Shown here: one piece after another, positions 1 to 11,466 of the stretch
How positions within the stretch are numbered: the first letter of the stretch is position 1
How the letters are laid out: each line of letters begins with the position of its first letter
Assembly (NCBI GenBank): GCA_023512835.1
Contig: JAKCVP010000343.1
Span: 124,001-188,000, forward strand
Reading direction: 5' to 3'
Source: Taxillus chinensis
Lineage: Eukaryota > Streptophyta > Magnoliopsida > Santalales > Loranthaceae
DNA length: 64,000 nt
Notes under the pieces: model-generated
What the model saw: only the letters and a program-made list of their open reading frames with translations
Told to the model about the DNA's origin: nothing
Database searches by the model: none
Position numbers and translations under genes: made by a program

Positions 1-463
1 TTTGTACAAATGTACGGTCTGTGAGGCGGAGCATTCACGCTGGAAGCCACCGGGAGTGGTCCTGCGATCTTTGGAAACTCTGTTGCTGCCTTGCCTTCGT
101 CTGCGGCTCTGCTAGACGATCAAGAAAAGAAGAATGTCTCAGTGCGCGCGACCCAAAGCCAATGCGCAAAATTGGTTAGAAAGATTTTCGCATGCGCTAC
201 GGGATCCGCGCTCGCGATGGCGCATTGCGCGCCCTGGACCTCCCCCCAAATTTGAGTTGAAGTTGGATCCAGATCTGCTCTCGTGTCGTCCTCCGATAGT
301 CCATGTCGCAGACCCATCGCCTCGATCGTTGAAGAAGAGAGATCTTGCGACCCATTCCGGTCTTCTTCGCTGCCCTTTATCCTAAGACATTCCCCACTTG
401 CAGCTCCCCACTAGAAAGAAGAAAAGGTCGACTTTGCGATTGCCTCCTGAAAGGGGATAAGCC
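1..463. other. Upstream region, no gene seen
   Basis: This is the 5' flank of the first gene. Short open frames on both strands resemble no family I know and overlap each other, so I take it as non-coding or the 5' leader of the following gene. Confidence 0.5.
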
Positions 464-1798
464 ATGCTCAGGGACGGCGATACTCCTATTCTGGTGCTCA
501 CCGGAAGAAGCATCAAAAGGCTTGTTTTTATCTCCATTTTGGGCCTTTTCGGTCTGCTGTTACTGGTCAAGGTCCCGTACGTCGACCCAGTAAGCTATGT
601 GCCCTCCTGGACCCAGAGTAAGTCAGTCGCCGGAAGCATGTGTTGAACAGAGTGACTGATGCCTCCTGCGGCAGCATTTGGCAAGGCCGACGCGAACCCC
701 GCCAACGACCCGTCCGTCAAACACACACATAAAGACATAGAATTGACAAATGACTACTCGACTCCTGCTCAGTCCCTACCACAGTATGGCTCTGCAGACG
801 AGACGGCCTACACGGCGACGGTGGTCATGGGGAGATTAGACAAGGAGGCCATGGCCATGCAGTGGGTCCACGACGAACTGCAAAACGTCACCGGTAGCCA
901 CATCTACATTGTCGATGATGCATCCACCTATCTCCCTCACCTTGATAAGAACCATGGCCGTGAGGCCCGCGTCTACCTCGAGTACATTGTCTCGCACTAC
1001 CATGAGCTCAGCGACATCACCTTCTTCTGGCACGTCTCCAAGAAAGTATGGCACAACAATATCCTGCTAGACTGGGACTCGGTCAAGACAATCAACAGAA
1101 TGAACAGGGCCAACATCATGAAGCAGGGCTACGTCCCGTCCCGCTGCGACGCCTGGCCCGGCTGCCCCGCCTGGGTCAAGTTTGATCCCAGTCAGGCCGA
1201 GCATCAGCTGGACCCACATCGCCTGGCTGACATGTTCACCCCCAAGCTCTTCTCCGAGCTCTTTCCCGGAGAGGACTCCTTTCCCCCTTACTTCGCAGGC
1301 ACCTGCTGTTCACAATTCGCTGCAAGCCGCGAAGCTATCCACAGTCGGCCTATCGAGACTTATAAGGCTCTACTCGCCTGGGTCAGCGACTATTGGTCTG
1401 ACCAACATGCAGGCATGGTCTTCGAACTCCTTTGGCCATATATTTTTCTGCGAAAGGGCACCTTGTGCCCGTCCATGCAGGAATGCTACTGCCGGACTTA
1501 CGACCTTTGCCTGGACGAGGCTCAGGTCAATGCGCTAGAAGACTGGAACGGATGGAGAGGACGCCGTGACGAACTCAGCTGGCAAGTGTGGCTGCTGGAA
1601 GACGAGTTCCGCCACAAGGTGGAAGAGGAGGAGGGTGAGGGCGATCATTCCGACTTCAAGATCGAAGAGGACTCCCAGTACGGCGAGGAATACAAGCGGG
1701 TCAAGAAGACCTTCAATGACATCGGCAACAAAGTGGTGGCAGCACAAAAGGAATTGGTGGCGTATTGGAAACTGTCGGACCCGCCAGTGGATTGGTAG
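464..1798 (+). CDS. DUF3431 family type II membrane protein
   Basis: Two exons, 464..617 and 675..1798, are joined by a 57-nt intron (GTAAGT...GCAG). The frame is kept and the product is 425 aa. The ATG at 464 is chosen because the first exon supplies a short basic N-terminus followed by one hydrophobic segment at about residues 17-37, as expected for a type II Golgi/ER membrane protein. The lumenal part resembles the fungal DUF3431 family: a YTATVVMGRL-type start, an HYHELSD segment, a PxFAGTCCSQF-type region and many conserved Trp and Cys residues. The family is often described as glycosyltransferase-like, but no reaction is established, so none is claimed. The tail is acidic and then lysine-rich and may be a coiled coil. 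Family assignment is from memory of motifs; the gene model is strong. Confidence 0.8.
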
Positions 1799-2563
1799 GG
1801 AAGGGGTGAGGAAGCTGGTTTTGTATACATGATTCAACGATGGCATGGCTGCACGTTGCGCGGAGTACTGGCAGGCGTTTTCAGGGTGGGCGATCCTTTG
1901 CAAATTGGAAGGGCGCCGTCGGAGATGCTTTTCTTTTGGCTTGGCCGTGTACAATTTGTAGCATATTGGCAGCATCATATCGAGAGGCACCTACAGTACA
2001 TATCCTCTGGGGTGGTATGGTAGAGTAGGTTTGGACGGGAGCAAATGTACATACAGAGCAGGTAATACCAACGCGAAGGAACGACGCCCAAGCCTCTGGA
2101 CGAGGGCGGCGCAAGAGATCAGGAGCGTGGATGCATGCGTGCGTGCGTGTGGGCTCAGCCTCATCTGATGGAGTCGAATGCCACAGGCACGAGATCTGTG
2201 GCTACGCAGGCCCGCACGGGAGGCTCTTTATTCTTGTTCTGCTTCCAATCAGTGCCAGGCCAGGGTGGGGGCAGGCGCGCGGTCCCCCTTTTGGCGCCCA
2301 CCGGCACCAAAAAAGATACCCAGCCGGGTCACGTCACTCCTAGGTAAGCCAACCTACCTAAGCGTATGCTACTACTGACCAGCGATTGAGCAACGTGCGC
2401 GCTTTCAGATGCCTTAGCCTCCAGGGCCTCCGTCTTTCTCCACAGATAACTTGTTCCACGCATACCGCTGCTCTTGTGACCCACGACCTCACGCCCTCCT
2501 CACCGCATATCTCCACTATCTCGACCCTTAGATATCCCCCCTGCAGCCTTCTGCCCGCCCCGC
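1799..2563. other. Intergenic region with promoter of the KES1-like gene
   Basis: No gene recognised. It holds a TAGGTA...CTACCTA pair near 2340-2358 and a pyrimidine-rich stretch running into the start of the next gene. This suggests promoter and 5' leader sequence. Confidence 0.5.
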
Positions 2564-4155
2564 ATGCCTCCTCCAGAAGACTCGCAACTTGCTCCCAACA
2601 GCATTCCCACTACACCTGCCACTTCTCGTCCGCAGTCTTCCCAAGGTCAGGTCTCTGGTGCCTCCACTCCCTCCGCACGGCCAGGCTCAGCCATGGACAC
2701 AAAAACTCCAGAAGACAGCGGCAAGCTGCGGACCTTCGTGTCTATCCTCAAGAAGTACGCCCAACACCCCCACACCGCCGCGCTGATTAACCCACTTAAT
2801 GCCTATCATGTAGGTTCATTGGTGTCAATGACATGGCCGCCCAGCGCTTCTCACTCCCCGCACAGCTGATGGAGCCGATTCCGAATCTTGGTGGGCATAT
2901 CTTTGTTGAGGAGGCCTAAACCCCATGCTGATCGACTCGATAGAGTATTGGCAGTACCTCGACCGGCCCGATGCCTTTGCTTCTATCCCCGACTCAGACG
3001 AAGCTCTTGGTCGTATGCTGAACGTCCTTCGATTCTGGTTCACAAAGGACCTGGTAGGGAAACATTCTGCCACAATTGCCCATCCGTGCCGCTGACTCGC
3101 GCGTCAGAAATACGTCAAGGGCAAGCCTTGCAAGCCATACAATAGCGTTTTGGGCGAATTCTTCAGGGTAGGCGCTCTCAAGCAAGGAATTACCCATTCT
3201 CGACTGACAAAGGCAATAGTGTAATTGGGAAGTCGATCAGACGCTCCCAGCTCTGACCGGCGCAGCGCCGTCGACCTCCTCAACCACCCCCGCAACCGTT
3301 TCCTTCCTCTGCGAGCAGACCTCTCACCACCCACCAGTTTCTGCCTATTGGTACGAGTGTCCCGAAAAGGGCATTTCAGCTCGCGGCTTCGACCAGCTGT
3401 CCGCAAAATTCACAGGGACCAGCATCCGAGTCCAACCAGGCATTTACAACAAGGGTATCTTCATCGACCTCAAGTCTCCAGAAGAATCGTACCACCTCAC
3501 GCATCCTGTAGCATATCTGGGCGGGTTTCTGCGTGGTTCTTTGAGCATCAGTGTTGCAGATCACGTCTATGTGTACTGTGCCAAAACAAAGCTAAAGGCT
3601 ATACTTCAGTATGTCGAAGAGAGCTGGATTGGACGTTCACAGTACAAGGTTATTGGCGTGGTATTCAAATATGATCCGGCCAAGCCAGACGAACGCACAA
3701 AGGTCAAGGACGTGCCTGACGCAGACGTCCTCGCACGCATTGAGGGAAATTGGCACGAGGACCTCTACGCGACACTAGGCCCCAAGCCATTCGACAAGAA
3801 CGACAAGAAGACCCTGATCATCGACCTGCGACCACTCTTCCCACAGGAAAAGACAGTGCCGGACGAGGGCGTCCAACTGCCCAACGAAAGCAGACGGTAC
3901 TGGAATGCCGTGACAGAGGGCATCCTTTCGAAGCAGTACAGCGCCGCAACAAATGCCAAGATTGAAATCGAGGAACGGCAGCGACAAAAGGCCAAGGACC
4001 GCGAGGAACGAGGCGTGACGTGGACACCGCGTTTCTTCCAAGATCCGCTAGGCCCTGACGGGAAGCCTGACCTGACGGCTGAAGGTCGGGAATTGGTTGA
4101 CCGAGTCAATAAGAGTGACTGGACGCTGGAGCCGAGTAAGGAGACTGCTGCGTAG
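2564..4155 (+). CDS. KES1: Oxysterol-binding protein homologue, KES1/OSH4 type
   Basis: Five exons (2564..2754, 2814..2890, 2944..3053, 3108..3167, 3220..4155) give 457 aa; the introns are 52-59 nt. The product is a short OSBP-related protein without PH or ankyrin domains, like yeast Kes1 (434 aa). Family members exchange sterol and PI4P between membranes. The diagnostic EQTSHHPP signature is at residues 178-185. It is preceded by the conserved lid/core segments FIGVNDMAAQRFSLP (from about 65) and KYVKGKPCKPYNSVLGEFFR (127-146). The first 50 residues are a Pro/Ser/Thr-rich extension of low complexity. The C-terminal third has the long basic helix typical of the family. Every junction restores conserved residues (KK|FIGV, NL|EYWQYLDRP, KDL|KYVKGK, EFFR|CNWE), so the model is very secure. 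Confidence 0.95.
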
Positions 4156-5036
4156 GGCTAGAGTCTTGCTGCTTTTCCTCGTGTGTGGCTTGAGTAGAGG
4201 GGGAGGTGGAATGGGGTGTACTTATAGAGGCAGGCTGTTGTGTGTCTAGGTCGCACCGACGGATAGAAAGAGCGACACGCAGCGTTGCAGCCTAAGCCGA
4301 CGAACAGAGCATTGCACAGATTGCCTGGCCCTACGACTTGGTTTCTTGAGGGGAGTTGAGGGAAGGGGAGGGAAGAAAGGCCAGGGAGTAGGGAGGGAAC
4401 GAGAGAGAGATAGAGGGACAAGGGCAGAAAGAGACAGCTCCAACGACCTCACATTATCAGTCTGACTCCCCCTTTGGACTACTGACTGTTCACTTGTTGA
4501 CTATCGATTGACTGACGCACCATTCCAATCAATCACTTACAACATACGTGTTCAAAGTCAACACATGTCTGGATCTCTTTGCAGTGGACTCTATCTACCT
4601 TGGAACTGATACCATCTCTATTGCGCCTGTTCTAAGGTCCATTCTACCTACCTACGTAGGGACGAGGTAGGTGTTCATCAGAGGAATGGACCAGGAACTG
4701 TAGATCCTCCACCTCTTCTCTGATAAATTGGTGTCTACACCTAGGTGCTGTACCTACAACAGAAATACCGCAGACACGGTGCATCATGTCATTATCCGCC
4801 CAGCCTCCCCATCGCCATAAATGTGAACACAAAACCCTCATTTTCACCCAGCCCAAGCCCCCAACTCCCAGACAGTGACCGAAACGCCGCGCAGTCCCAG
4901 CAGTAAGCGAGCACGATACTCCCGGGCGTCGCGCAGAAAAACGCACCAGCGGGTATCAAAAGTGTAAAGACAAAAATTTTCTCATCCCATCCCATCCCCT
5001 CCCATCACCGCACACCGCGTCCACTTTCCATCACCC
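4156..5036. other. Convergent intergenic region
   Basis: This is the shared 3' flank of two converging genes. It is rich in GGGA/GAGA purine tracts (about 4345-4430) and has a CTACCTACCTACGTAGG palindrome-like cluster near 4645-4660. No gene is seen. Confidence 0.5.
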
Positions 5037-7835
5037 CTACTCCACAGGTGCACTAAGAAGCTTATTCCAAGCGTCCAGCGCCTTCTGGCGTACCTCTTCG
5101 CTCCGCAGCTCGAATTCCACCGCCTGAGAAAGTGCGACGCGCCGTCTCTTGACGTCCCTATCTTCTCCCTCCTCGCCGCCCAGCTCTGCCTCGCCATTAA
5201 CGTGCGCGCCATTGGACGTTGCTCTCTTCGACAGTGCCCTGGCCTTGAGCAGCTCCTCGCGTCTGATTTTCGCCGCGAGATACCGCGCTGAATGGCCTAG
5301 CGGCTGTCCCTCTTTGCGCGGCGGGTTCACGAGCAGAGGGGGCGAGGTGAAGAAGAGTACACGCCCATCTGCATCGCGCTGAAACTGGCTACGCACTTCC
5401 TGTGGAATCGCAGCGTCGCCAGCTGGATTGAGCGTCCAGACCTCGATCGAGGTCGGGGGACTGTAGTGAGGCTGCGGATTGGCGCTATAAGGCCGGCTGG
5501 AAGATTGATAATTCGGTGCACCTGCGCCCGAGACAGGGCGGGCGTAGGCGGGCTGGGTGGGCGTCTGGGCGATGGGTGTAGACTGGGAGGGGTGGACTGG
5601 CAGACGGGGAGGAATGGGGGCTGGGGTTTGGCCTTGTCCTGGGAAGCCTGCGGCTGCACTGGGCCGTTGGAGGGAGGGCGTGGCCATATTACGCTGGCTG
5701 TGGGCGACAGAGTTCATGGCGGCTTGGGGCGGCATCCGTGGCTGGTAGGGGGGCTGCTGCGACGTTGGGTTTGGTGGGTTGATGGCTGACATGTTCACGG
5801 GCTGACGGGGTGTCGTGGATGTGTTGGGCACAGGCGAGGCGCGAGCAGGCGTGGAAGCCATTTTCATCGACGGTGCAGCAACAGCGGTAGACTGGACATG
5901 CGGCGGCGGAGTAGGTGCCGGCGGCGGGGAATCCTGAAGCGGATGGTGTTAGCCTATTTTTTGCTATTCTGAAGAGATAGTCAAGTTGACTTGCTGACGG
6001 GAGAGAAAATAGGTAGGGGAGAAGTGTTGAGATAAAACAAAAACGGGCGTTCTCGCGCACCTCTTGTGGGTCGGGTGACGCGCTGTGAAAAGATCGTGAG
6101 CTAAACTTACCTTTGGATTTCGCGGCAGGAAATGCACCGCGCCAATTTTGGGAGGTGCATTCTGCGATCCCCACTGTGGCTTTGGCATGTCTTCGGGCTT
6201 GGTCTCTTGTGGCACGTTCTTCGCCAGGTAGGCAATTGGACTCGGTTGCTTGATGAGACGCCGGGGAGCCGGGAAGATGTCCATCTCGTAGTCCCTGTCG
6301 CGGACCTCGTCGGGCAAACAACTGGCCCAGGTCTTGATCTTGTTGAAAGTGTGCTTCTCTTCATTATAACGGGATTCGCACACGTAAACCTCCTTGTCCG
6401 TTGGGAAGCCTCGCGGCCTGCCTCTGCTGAAGCGCGTAATGAACATCACGAAGCAGCGATCTACAATGTCCTCCACTGGATGATCGCGGTACTGGCCCGT
6501 CTTCACAATCTCGTTCTCGAAGAAGTGTTTGTCAAAGCGATGCACCGTTTGTTCAGGTCGATAGTACCAGCATGCGTTGATGAATTTAGCTCCAGTCTCG
6601 TCCTGATACGTCCGGTAAATCTGCGCAGGAATGGGCTTGGTAAGGTCGTTTGCGTTTGAAAGGTGCACCCAGTCGCCCACCTTGTACAATTCGCCATTGT
6701 GCGTAAGTCCGTCAGGCAGTGGGATGCGGCCATCTTCCGTGGGGAAATCCGTGTCTGGCCGCTGCTTCTCAGCATTAGCAATCTTTGCAGTCTCTGCTTG
6801 CAGGGCCAATGTGTCCTTGTAGATCTGACTGTCCTCTTCATTGAAGACTTTGGCGTTCTCAAACATCAGATTGGCATCTGCGGAGAATTGATCGACTGAT
6901 TTGTACTTTTTCCGCTTGATGTTCTTCTTAATCGTGTCCATTGCGATGGGATTCTTGATCGTCGCAAAGTATTCTGGCATCGCGCTTTTGTCAGGAAGTC
7001 TGTCAAAATGCGCAATCACAAATTGTCCGTCGTCATTCCGCACTCGTCGCATGCCCTTGAGGATATTCTTCAGTCGCGCATCCAATGGCGTGTCCACCTT
7101 CGGAGGTCGGCCCCTTCGTGCCTGGCTTTCACCATCGTCGACTGGCGTCTGCTGTTTCCGCGATGTACGCGGCGCCTCTTTCTTCGTGGGGTCAGTTTTG
7201 CTCGGACGACCGCGTTTCTTGGCTGCATGCGGATCGTCGTCATCATCTTCCTCGTCTGATGTGTCCACCTCTTCGTCCTCGTACTCGGGAGGCGGAGGCT
7301 CCTCTGCTTCGGGGATCTCCCCAAAGTCTGGCATCTGCGCAGCTTCCTCAGTGATGACTTCCTTCTCGACCAGTTTCTGCAACTCCTTCTTCGCCAGGTC
7401 CTCGATGATCAGCGCATCCTGAAAGGCCTCTGCCTCAGGTCGATTGTAGACTTGCGCATTGTGACACATGAGCTTCAGGTCTCGCACAAACTGCGAAAAA
7501 TGTGTGTACTCTTTCTTCATGATCTTCCACTTGATAGTGCTCAGCGCCATTGGCTCCTTGATCACGGTGTAATAGTCTGGGAGGACGCGCTTGTTCACCT
7601 TGCGCTGAAACGGTATGCTGGGATCGCGCCCATCTTCTGTTCGGTACTCGTAGATGGTATTGACAATTTCCTGAATACCCTCCGTTTGCGCTGTTGTCAT
7701 GTCGGACTGCGGTTGCTTGCTATCGGCTTCGACTTTCGCGCCCGGTTCGGAAGGTGTCTCGTTGGTCTGCTGCGGAGCTGTGGCATCTGCCGGGGGCGAT
7801 GCCCCGTTCTCTGGATTGGGCGTCGCATCTGACAT
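5037..7835 (-). CDS. RSC1/RSC2-type chromatin remodeller subunit (two bromodomains + BAH)
   Basis: Two exons, 7835..6111 and 5933..5037, are separated by a 177-nt intron (GTAAGT...CAG); the product is 873 aa. Domain order: an acidic/Gln-rich N-terminus, bromodomain 1 (about 50-155, with PDYY...MCHNAQVYN), an acidic linker, two AT-hook-like cores RGRP at 208-211 and 241-244, bromodomain 2 (about 250-355, PEYF...FENAKVFN), and a BAH domain (about 380-505, YKVGDWVHL...ACWYYRPEQT). A long Pro/Gln-rich C-terminus ends in a basic helical segment. This BD-BD-BAH order is that of the Rsc1/Rsc2 and polybromo families, nuclear subunits of the RSC SWI/SNF-type remodelling complex that read acetylated histones. 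Filamentous fungi usually have one such gene, so I do not choose between RSC1 and RSC2. The asparagines of both acetyl-lysine pockets are present. Confidence 0.93.
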
Positions 7836-8752
7836 TGCTACGGATCTGTCTTCATGTGAAGCATGCGGCGATCAATTGCTTCTGCGCAATCTGTCAAAGG
7901 GAACGCGTGTGAAGTCTGACGCGCAGCGCCTGGGGGTCGGCATGTCGGGCACGGCAACTTCCTTGGATCAGGACGTTGCAAAATACCAGCGATGTGAGAC
8001 GCCCACCATGCCTGGGCTGCTCCAAGTCCGTACATATTCTGATATTTACACTACACTCCAAAAGCACTAGCCAATCAGCTAAGTCTAGGCGGCAATGGTG
8101 ATAACGACATTCTAAAGTCTATCGATCTCACATGCTGACTTCCTACATTCGCAGCCATCAAGAGCCTAGCCTTATCTTGGAACCTTACAACTTCCTCACG
8201 ACTATATCACGCTCTAGACAGTGATTGGGCCCACAGCGGCCGTCCAAAAATCCCAAGCGATCATCCAGCGAGATGCAGCCAGCCTCCACAGCTTGAATTC
8301 CGCGCTCGCTCTGTGCGACCTTACCAAGTACCCATCGCGATTCGCCGTGCTTTCTCCCAGTCCCACCAGCATAGAGAAGCGAGGCGCCCTGTAAGCACCG
8401 CGTTCTGCAATGGTCTTCCTCGTGTGCAATCGGGGGACTCACTGTCGTGCATGTTATACCTCGATAGCACCACTCAGGTTCTTCGCGCTTGTGGGATACT
8501 CGAAGATCCGTCTGCATGCGTGTCCCAGCAGGCCGCTGTCTGGCCTCTGGCTCAGGTTGCACGCAATCCTTGTTCGCGTCACTTTCGAGGGCAATGTCTT
8601 GTATCTGCACATTGATGTGAAGTGACTGGAATGTCTAGCTTTTTCGGACCGACAGAGCAGGTGGAAGAGCGCCATCCTTATGCATGACTTGCCCGTGCGC
8701 GTCTCACCATACTCGTCTGTCGGATATTTGGTTATGCAATGTCATGGCCGGA
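7836..8752. other. Intergenic region, no supported gene
   Basis: It lies upstream of the RSC-type gene and downstream of the DUF7703-like gene. A minus-strand open frame at about 8185-8610 has a composition not unlike protein, but it matches nothing I know and is overlapped by others. It is left unannotated. Confidence 0.4.
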
Positions 8753-9987
8753 TCAGGACTCTGGCTGTTCAAAAGCGAAGTCCCGAAAATCTTGATGGGA
8801 TTGCTCCTCTTGGTTGGACGACGAGGAACCAGATATACGCCCAGGAAACGCGTCAAGAGGATCCATTTCCTCCACGGCGTCCTTCCTATGCTCGAAATGA
8901 CTGGATCCGCTCCCCTCAAACTTGGTGCTCATGATCGAGTGTGTCCGTGGACGTTGCTGTGACCTTGGCAGTTGTAGACTTAGCGAGGGTCTAGTGACGT
9001 TGCTGACAAATGAGTCTTTTCTTGTGTCCTGACGTGCCAGAGTGCAGCCTTCGCCGTTTAAGGAAGCCGTTTCCATTGTACCGCGCTCTGGTGTGGGTCT
9101 GTAGTGCACCAATGAGGTCAAAACGGCAAACTCGAGTCGCAGCTTGATCGAATACACTAAGCCCTTCAATGTCGTCTCCAGAACATATAGATTGGCGTAT
9201 TCGATTCCAAGTAATGCAAGGTCCATGAGGATGATCAAAATATTGATGCCGATGAGGTTTCGTAGGATCCGTGGCCTTTTTGAAGAGTAGCCTGCTTTCA
9301 TGAAGCGGATCGTCTCTTTGAGGTAGACAGCGGAGATGATGAACTCTTGAATGCAGAACCCAGTCATCTGGATCTTTTCGAAGATAGGGTACCCAATTTG
9401 TGCGGAATACGGTCCTCCTTCTGGTGGACCCTGCGCAACGAACGTAAGAATCGTAGTGGGTATGTGCAGAGTGACTGCACAGAAGACGATCATGTACTTG
9501 ATGTTAGAGAGGAGCCGACGGTTCCTACAGATCAAGTGTAGACGTGAGTAAAGGACAACAGCTTGCCCCGTCACCATCGGCCACTACATGTTCCGTTAGT
9601 AAGACGTATAGGGCGAGCAAGCAAGCTTGAAAGTACCCAGCCAATCTAGCACAGAATGGTTAGCACCGAGTCAGTCAGATGGTAGGAAAGCGAAGCTTGT
9701 CATACCGTGATCAACGTGAGAGATGCATATCTGACAGTCGTGAGTTGGAAGAAGAAGAGGAGGAAGCCTATGCTATACGGCAGAACAGCGATCGATGCGA
9801 TCAGAAGCGACCAGAAGTATAGGCCACTCCACTTTTGAAAAGTTACAAAGATGAGCAGCACGAGCTCCACGGCATTGAAGCAAGCGATGCCAGTAATGAC
9901 TGCGAAAGCGTACTCAAGTGAGTTGTCGTTGCCGTCACCTGCGAATGGTGGCTCGGCGGAGTTGTAACCTAGGACTACCACAGACAT
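8753..9987 (-). CDS. Fungal multi-pass membrane protein, DUF7703-like
   Basis: Three exons, 9987..9706, 9645..9637 and 9583..8753, give 373 aa. The middle exon is only 9 nt. It is supported because TLIT|IGW|WPMVTGQAVVLYSRLHL restores the conserved segment, and both flanking introns (60 and 53 nt) have GT...AG ends. The N-terminal half has about seven hydrophobic segments (for example EYAFAVITGIACFNAVELVLLIF and LYFWSLLIASIAVLPYSIGFLLFFF). The rest is a polar Ser/Arg-rich cytoplasmic tail. The overall pattern is that of fungal integral membrane proteins now grouped as DUF7703, sometimes compared with GPCR-like receptors. No ligand or function is known. The start at 9987 is the ATG closest to the first membrane segment; an upstream in-frame extension exists but is not hydrophobic or conserved-looking. 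Confidence 0.75.
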
Positions 9988-11466
9988 GGCGCCATAATCA
10001 AGCCTATGACATTCGATTTGATTGTGGGGAAAGCAGGTGGAGGAAGATGAAGCGCGATTATTGTAAAGGCTTGTCTCATGCTTAAGTGGGACTGGGGCCG
10101 CAGTGGGAAAGAAAAGGCGGCTGAGCATCAGCAGGCAATTGTTAGGGCATACGAGATGCGGCTAATGGCACATGAAGGCAACCGCGCGGCTGAGCATTGC
10201 AAGAAGAATCCTGCAGGCTGGATGATGAGGAGGGCTGTTCCCAGTCTGTGCTTGTCATGAGATGCGCGTCAGCATTGACAGTTGCATGTCGCTGGCTCAA
10301 TCCTCAAGGCGTTTGAAGCAGCCGGCCAGGGCCAGTCGATGAGGGGGTGTCAAAAGGGACATGGCATCAAGCCTTGCGTTCGGTAGCCTCGCAGATGGTC
10401 AGCCAGTGTTGGCGGTGACGTGCCTAATGGCGGGTGATGACAGAACTCCGTTGCATCGTGGGAGGGAGGTGGCAGAGAATGATTCGTAGGTGCAGCTGCC
10501 GAGCCGTGTCTGTTCTCAAAGAGGCTAGGTCTCTGGCCTGTACAGCCTAGCCATCCTGTACGCCAAGCAGTAAGTGGTCGTCTCTGACGGTGTCTGGAGA
10601 GAACTGGATGCCCTGTCAGATGAGGTCGGAATATCAAAGTACCTGCTCACCACGTACAATACGATGTAGGTGTGAGCTGCTGACACAAGCCACTGCATCC
10701 CGGTCAACAAAGTCGTCTCTTTCGCGCTGGAAATTTCCGCCTTCAGCCTGCTCTGCCATGACTGACGATACACAATTCCACGTCTGGCAGATCGAGGCTT
10801 TGTCACAGGGTCTGTTCGTTTAAAGGAATGGTCAAGCTGGGATGCTGGAAGCATGAGGGAGCCTGGGCATACGAAGTGCTCTTAGTCCTAGAGGCAGGTA
10901 CATGGAGCGGACTGCGGCCCATGATGGGCAAGACAGCTCGTCGCCTAGATTATGAGGCTGAGTAGCCTGCAAGCGGTCACAACGACCTGCGATGGCGCTC
11001 TACAGTGCATCTTGTCGATGTACTGTCAGATTGACAACGGAGAGCGCCGAGCGCGTCGTACGTGTCACGCGTGTCTCAACTACCTACTGTACGTACAACC
11101 CCACCGGCACCTTCCGGCATGCTTAGATAAGTCCAAGTGAGGCTCTTTGAACCCTTTTCGGATTCTCAACGTCGAGTCTCTATGAGCATAGCACATCTTT
11201 ATATGATCTTGTGAGGTTTGACATGAGACGTTTGAAAGAACTCTGAGTATGAGAGCCCGAATTTTTGCCATGACCTGAGATATGTGAGCGGAGCCTTTGG
11301 TGTCTTGTCATGGCGCGCAAAGCCTGGCTGACCTTGCTCCCTCGATCTTTCTCAGTATCTGCGTGTTAAGAAGCAATCCTGTCTTCATCCGGATTTGAAA
11401 TTCAACCTGCCTTCGAATCCGCGCTTGAGATCATACAGAGAAAATTGAGCAATGCTGTCATGACGC
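9988..11466. other. Gene-poor region, nothing recognised
   Basis: About 1.5 kb without a supportable gene. Short open frames on both strands show no family resemblance. It is the left edge of an island containing decayed genes (11.4-14.3 kb). Confidence 0.45.

Noticed and set aside
8185..8610. 141-aa minus-strand frame upstream of the RSC-type gene
   Set aside because: Opposing and overlapping frames of similar length exist, and no conserved motif is visible.
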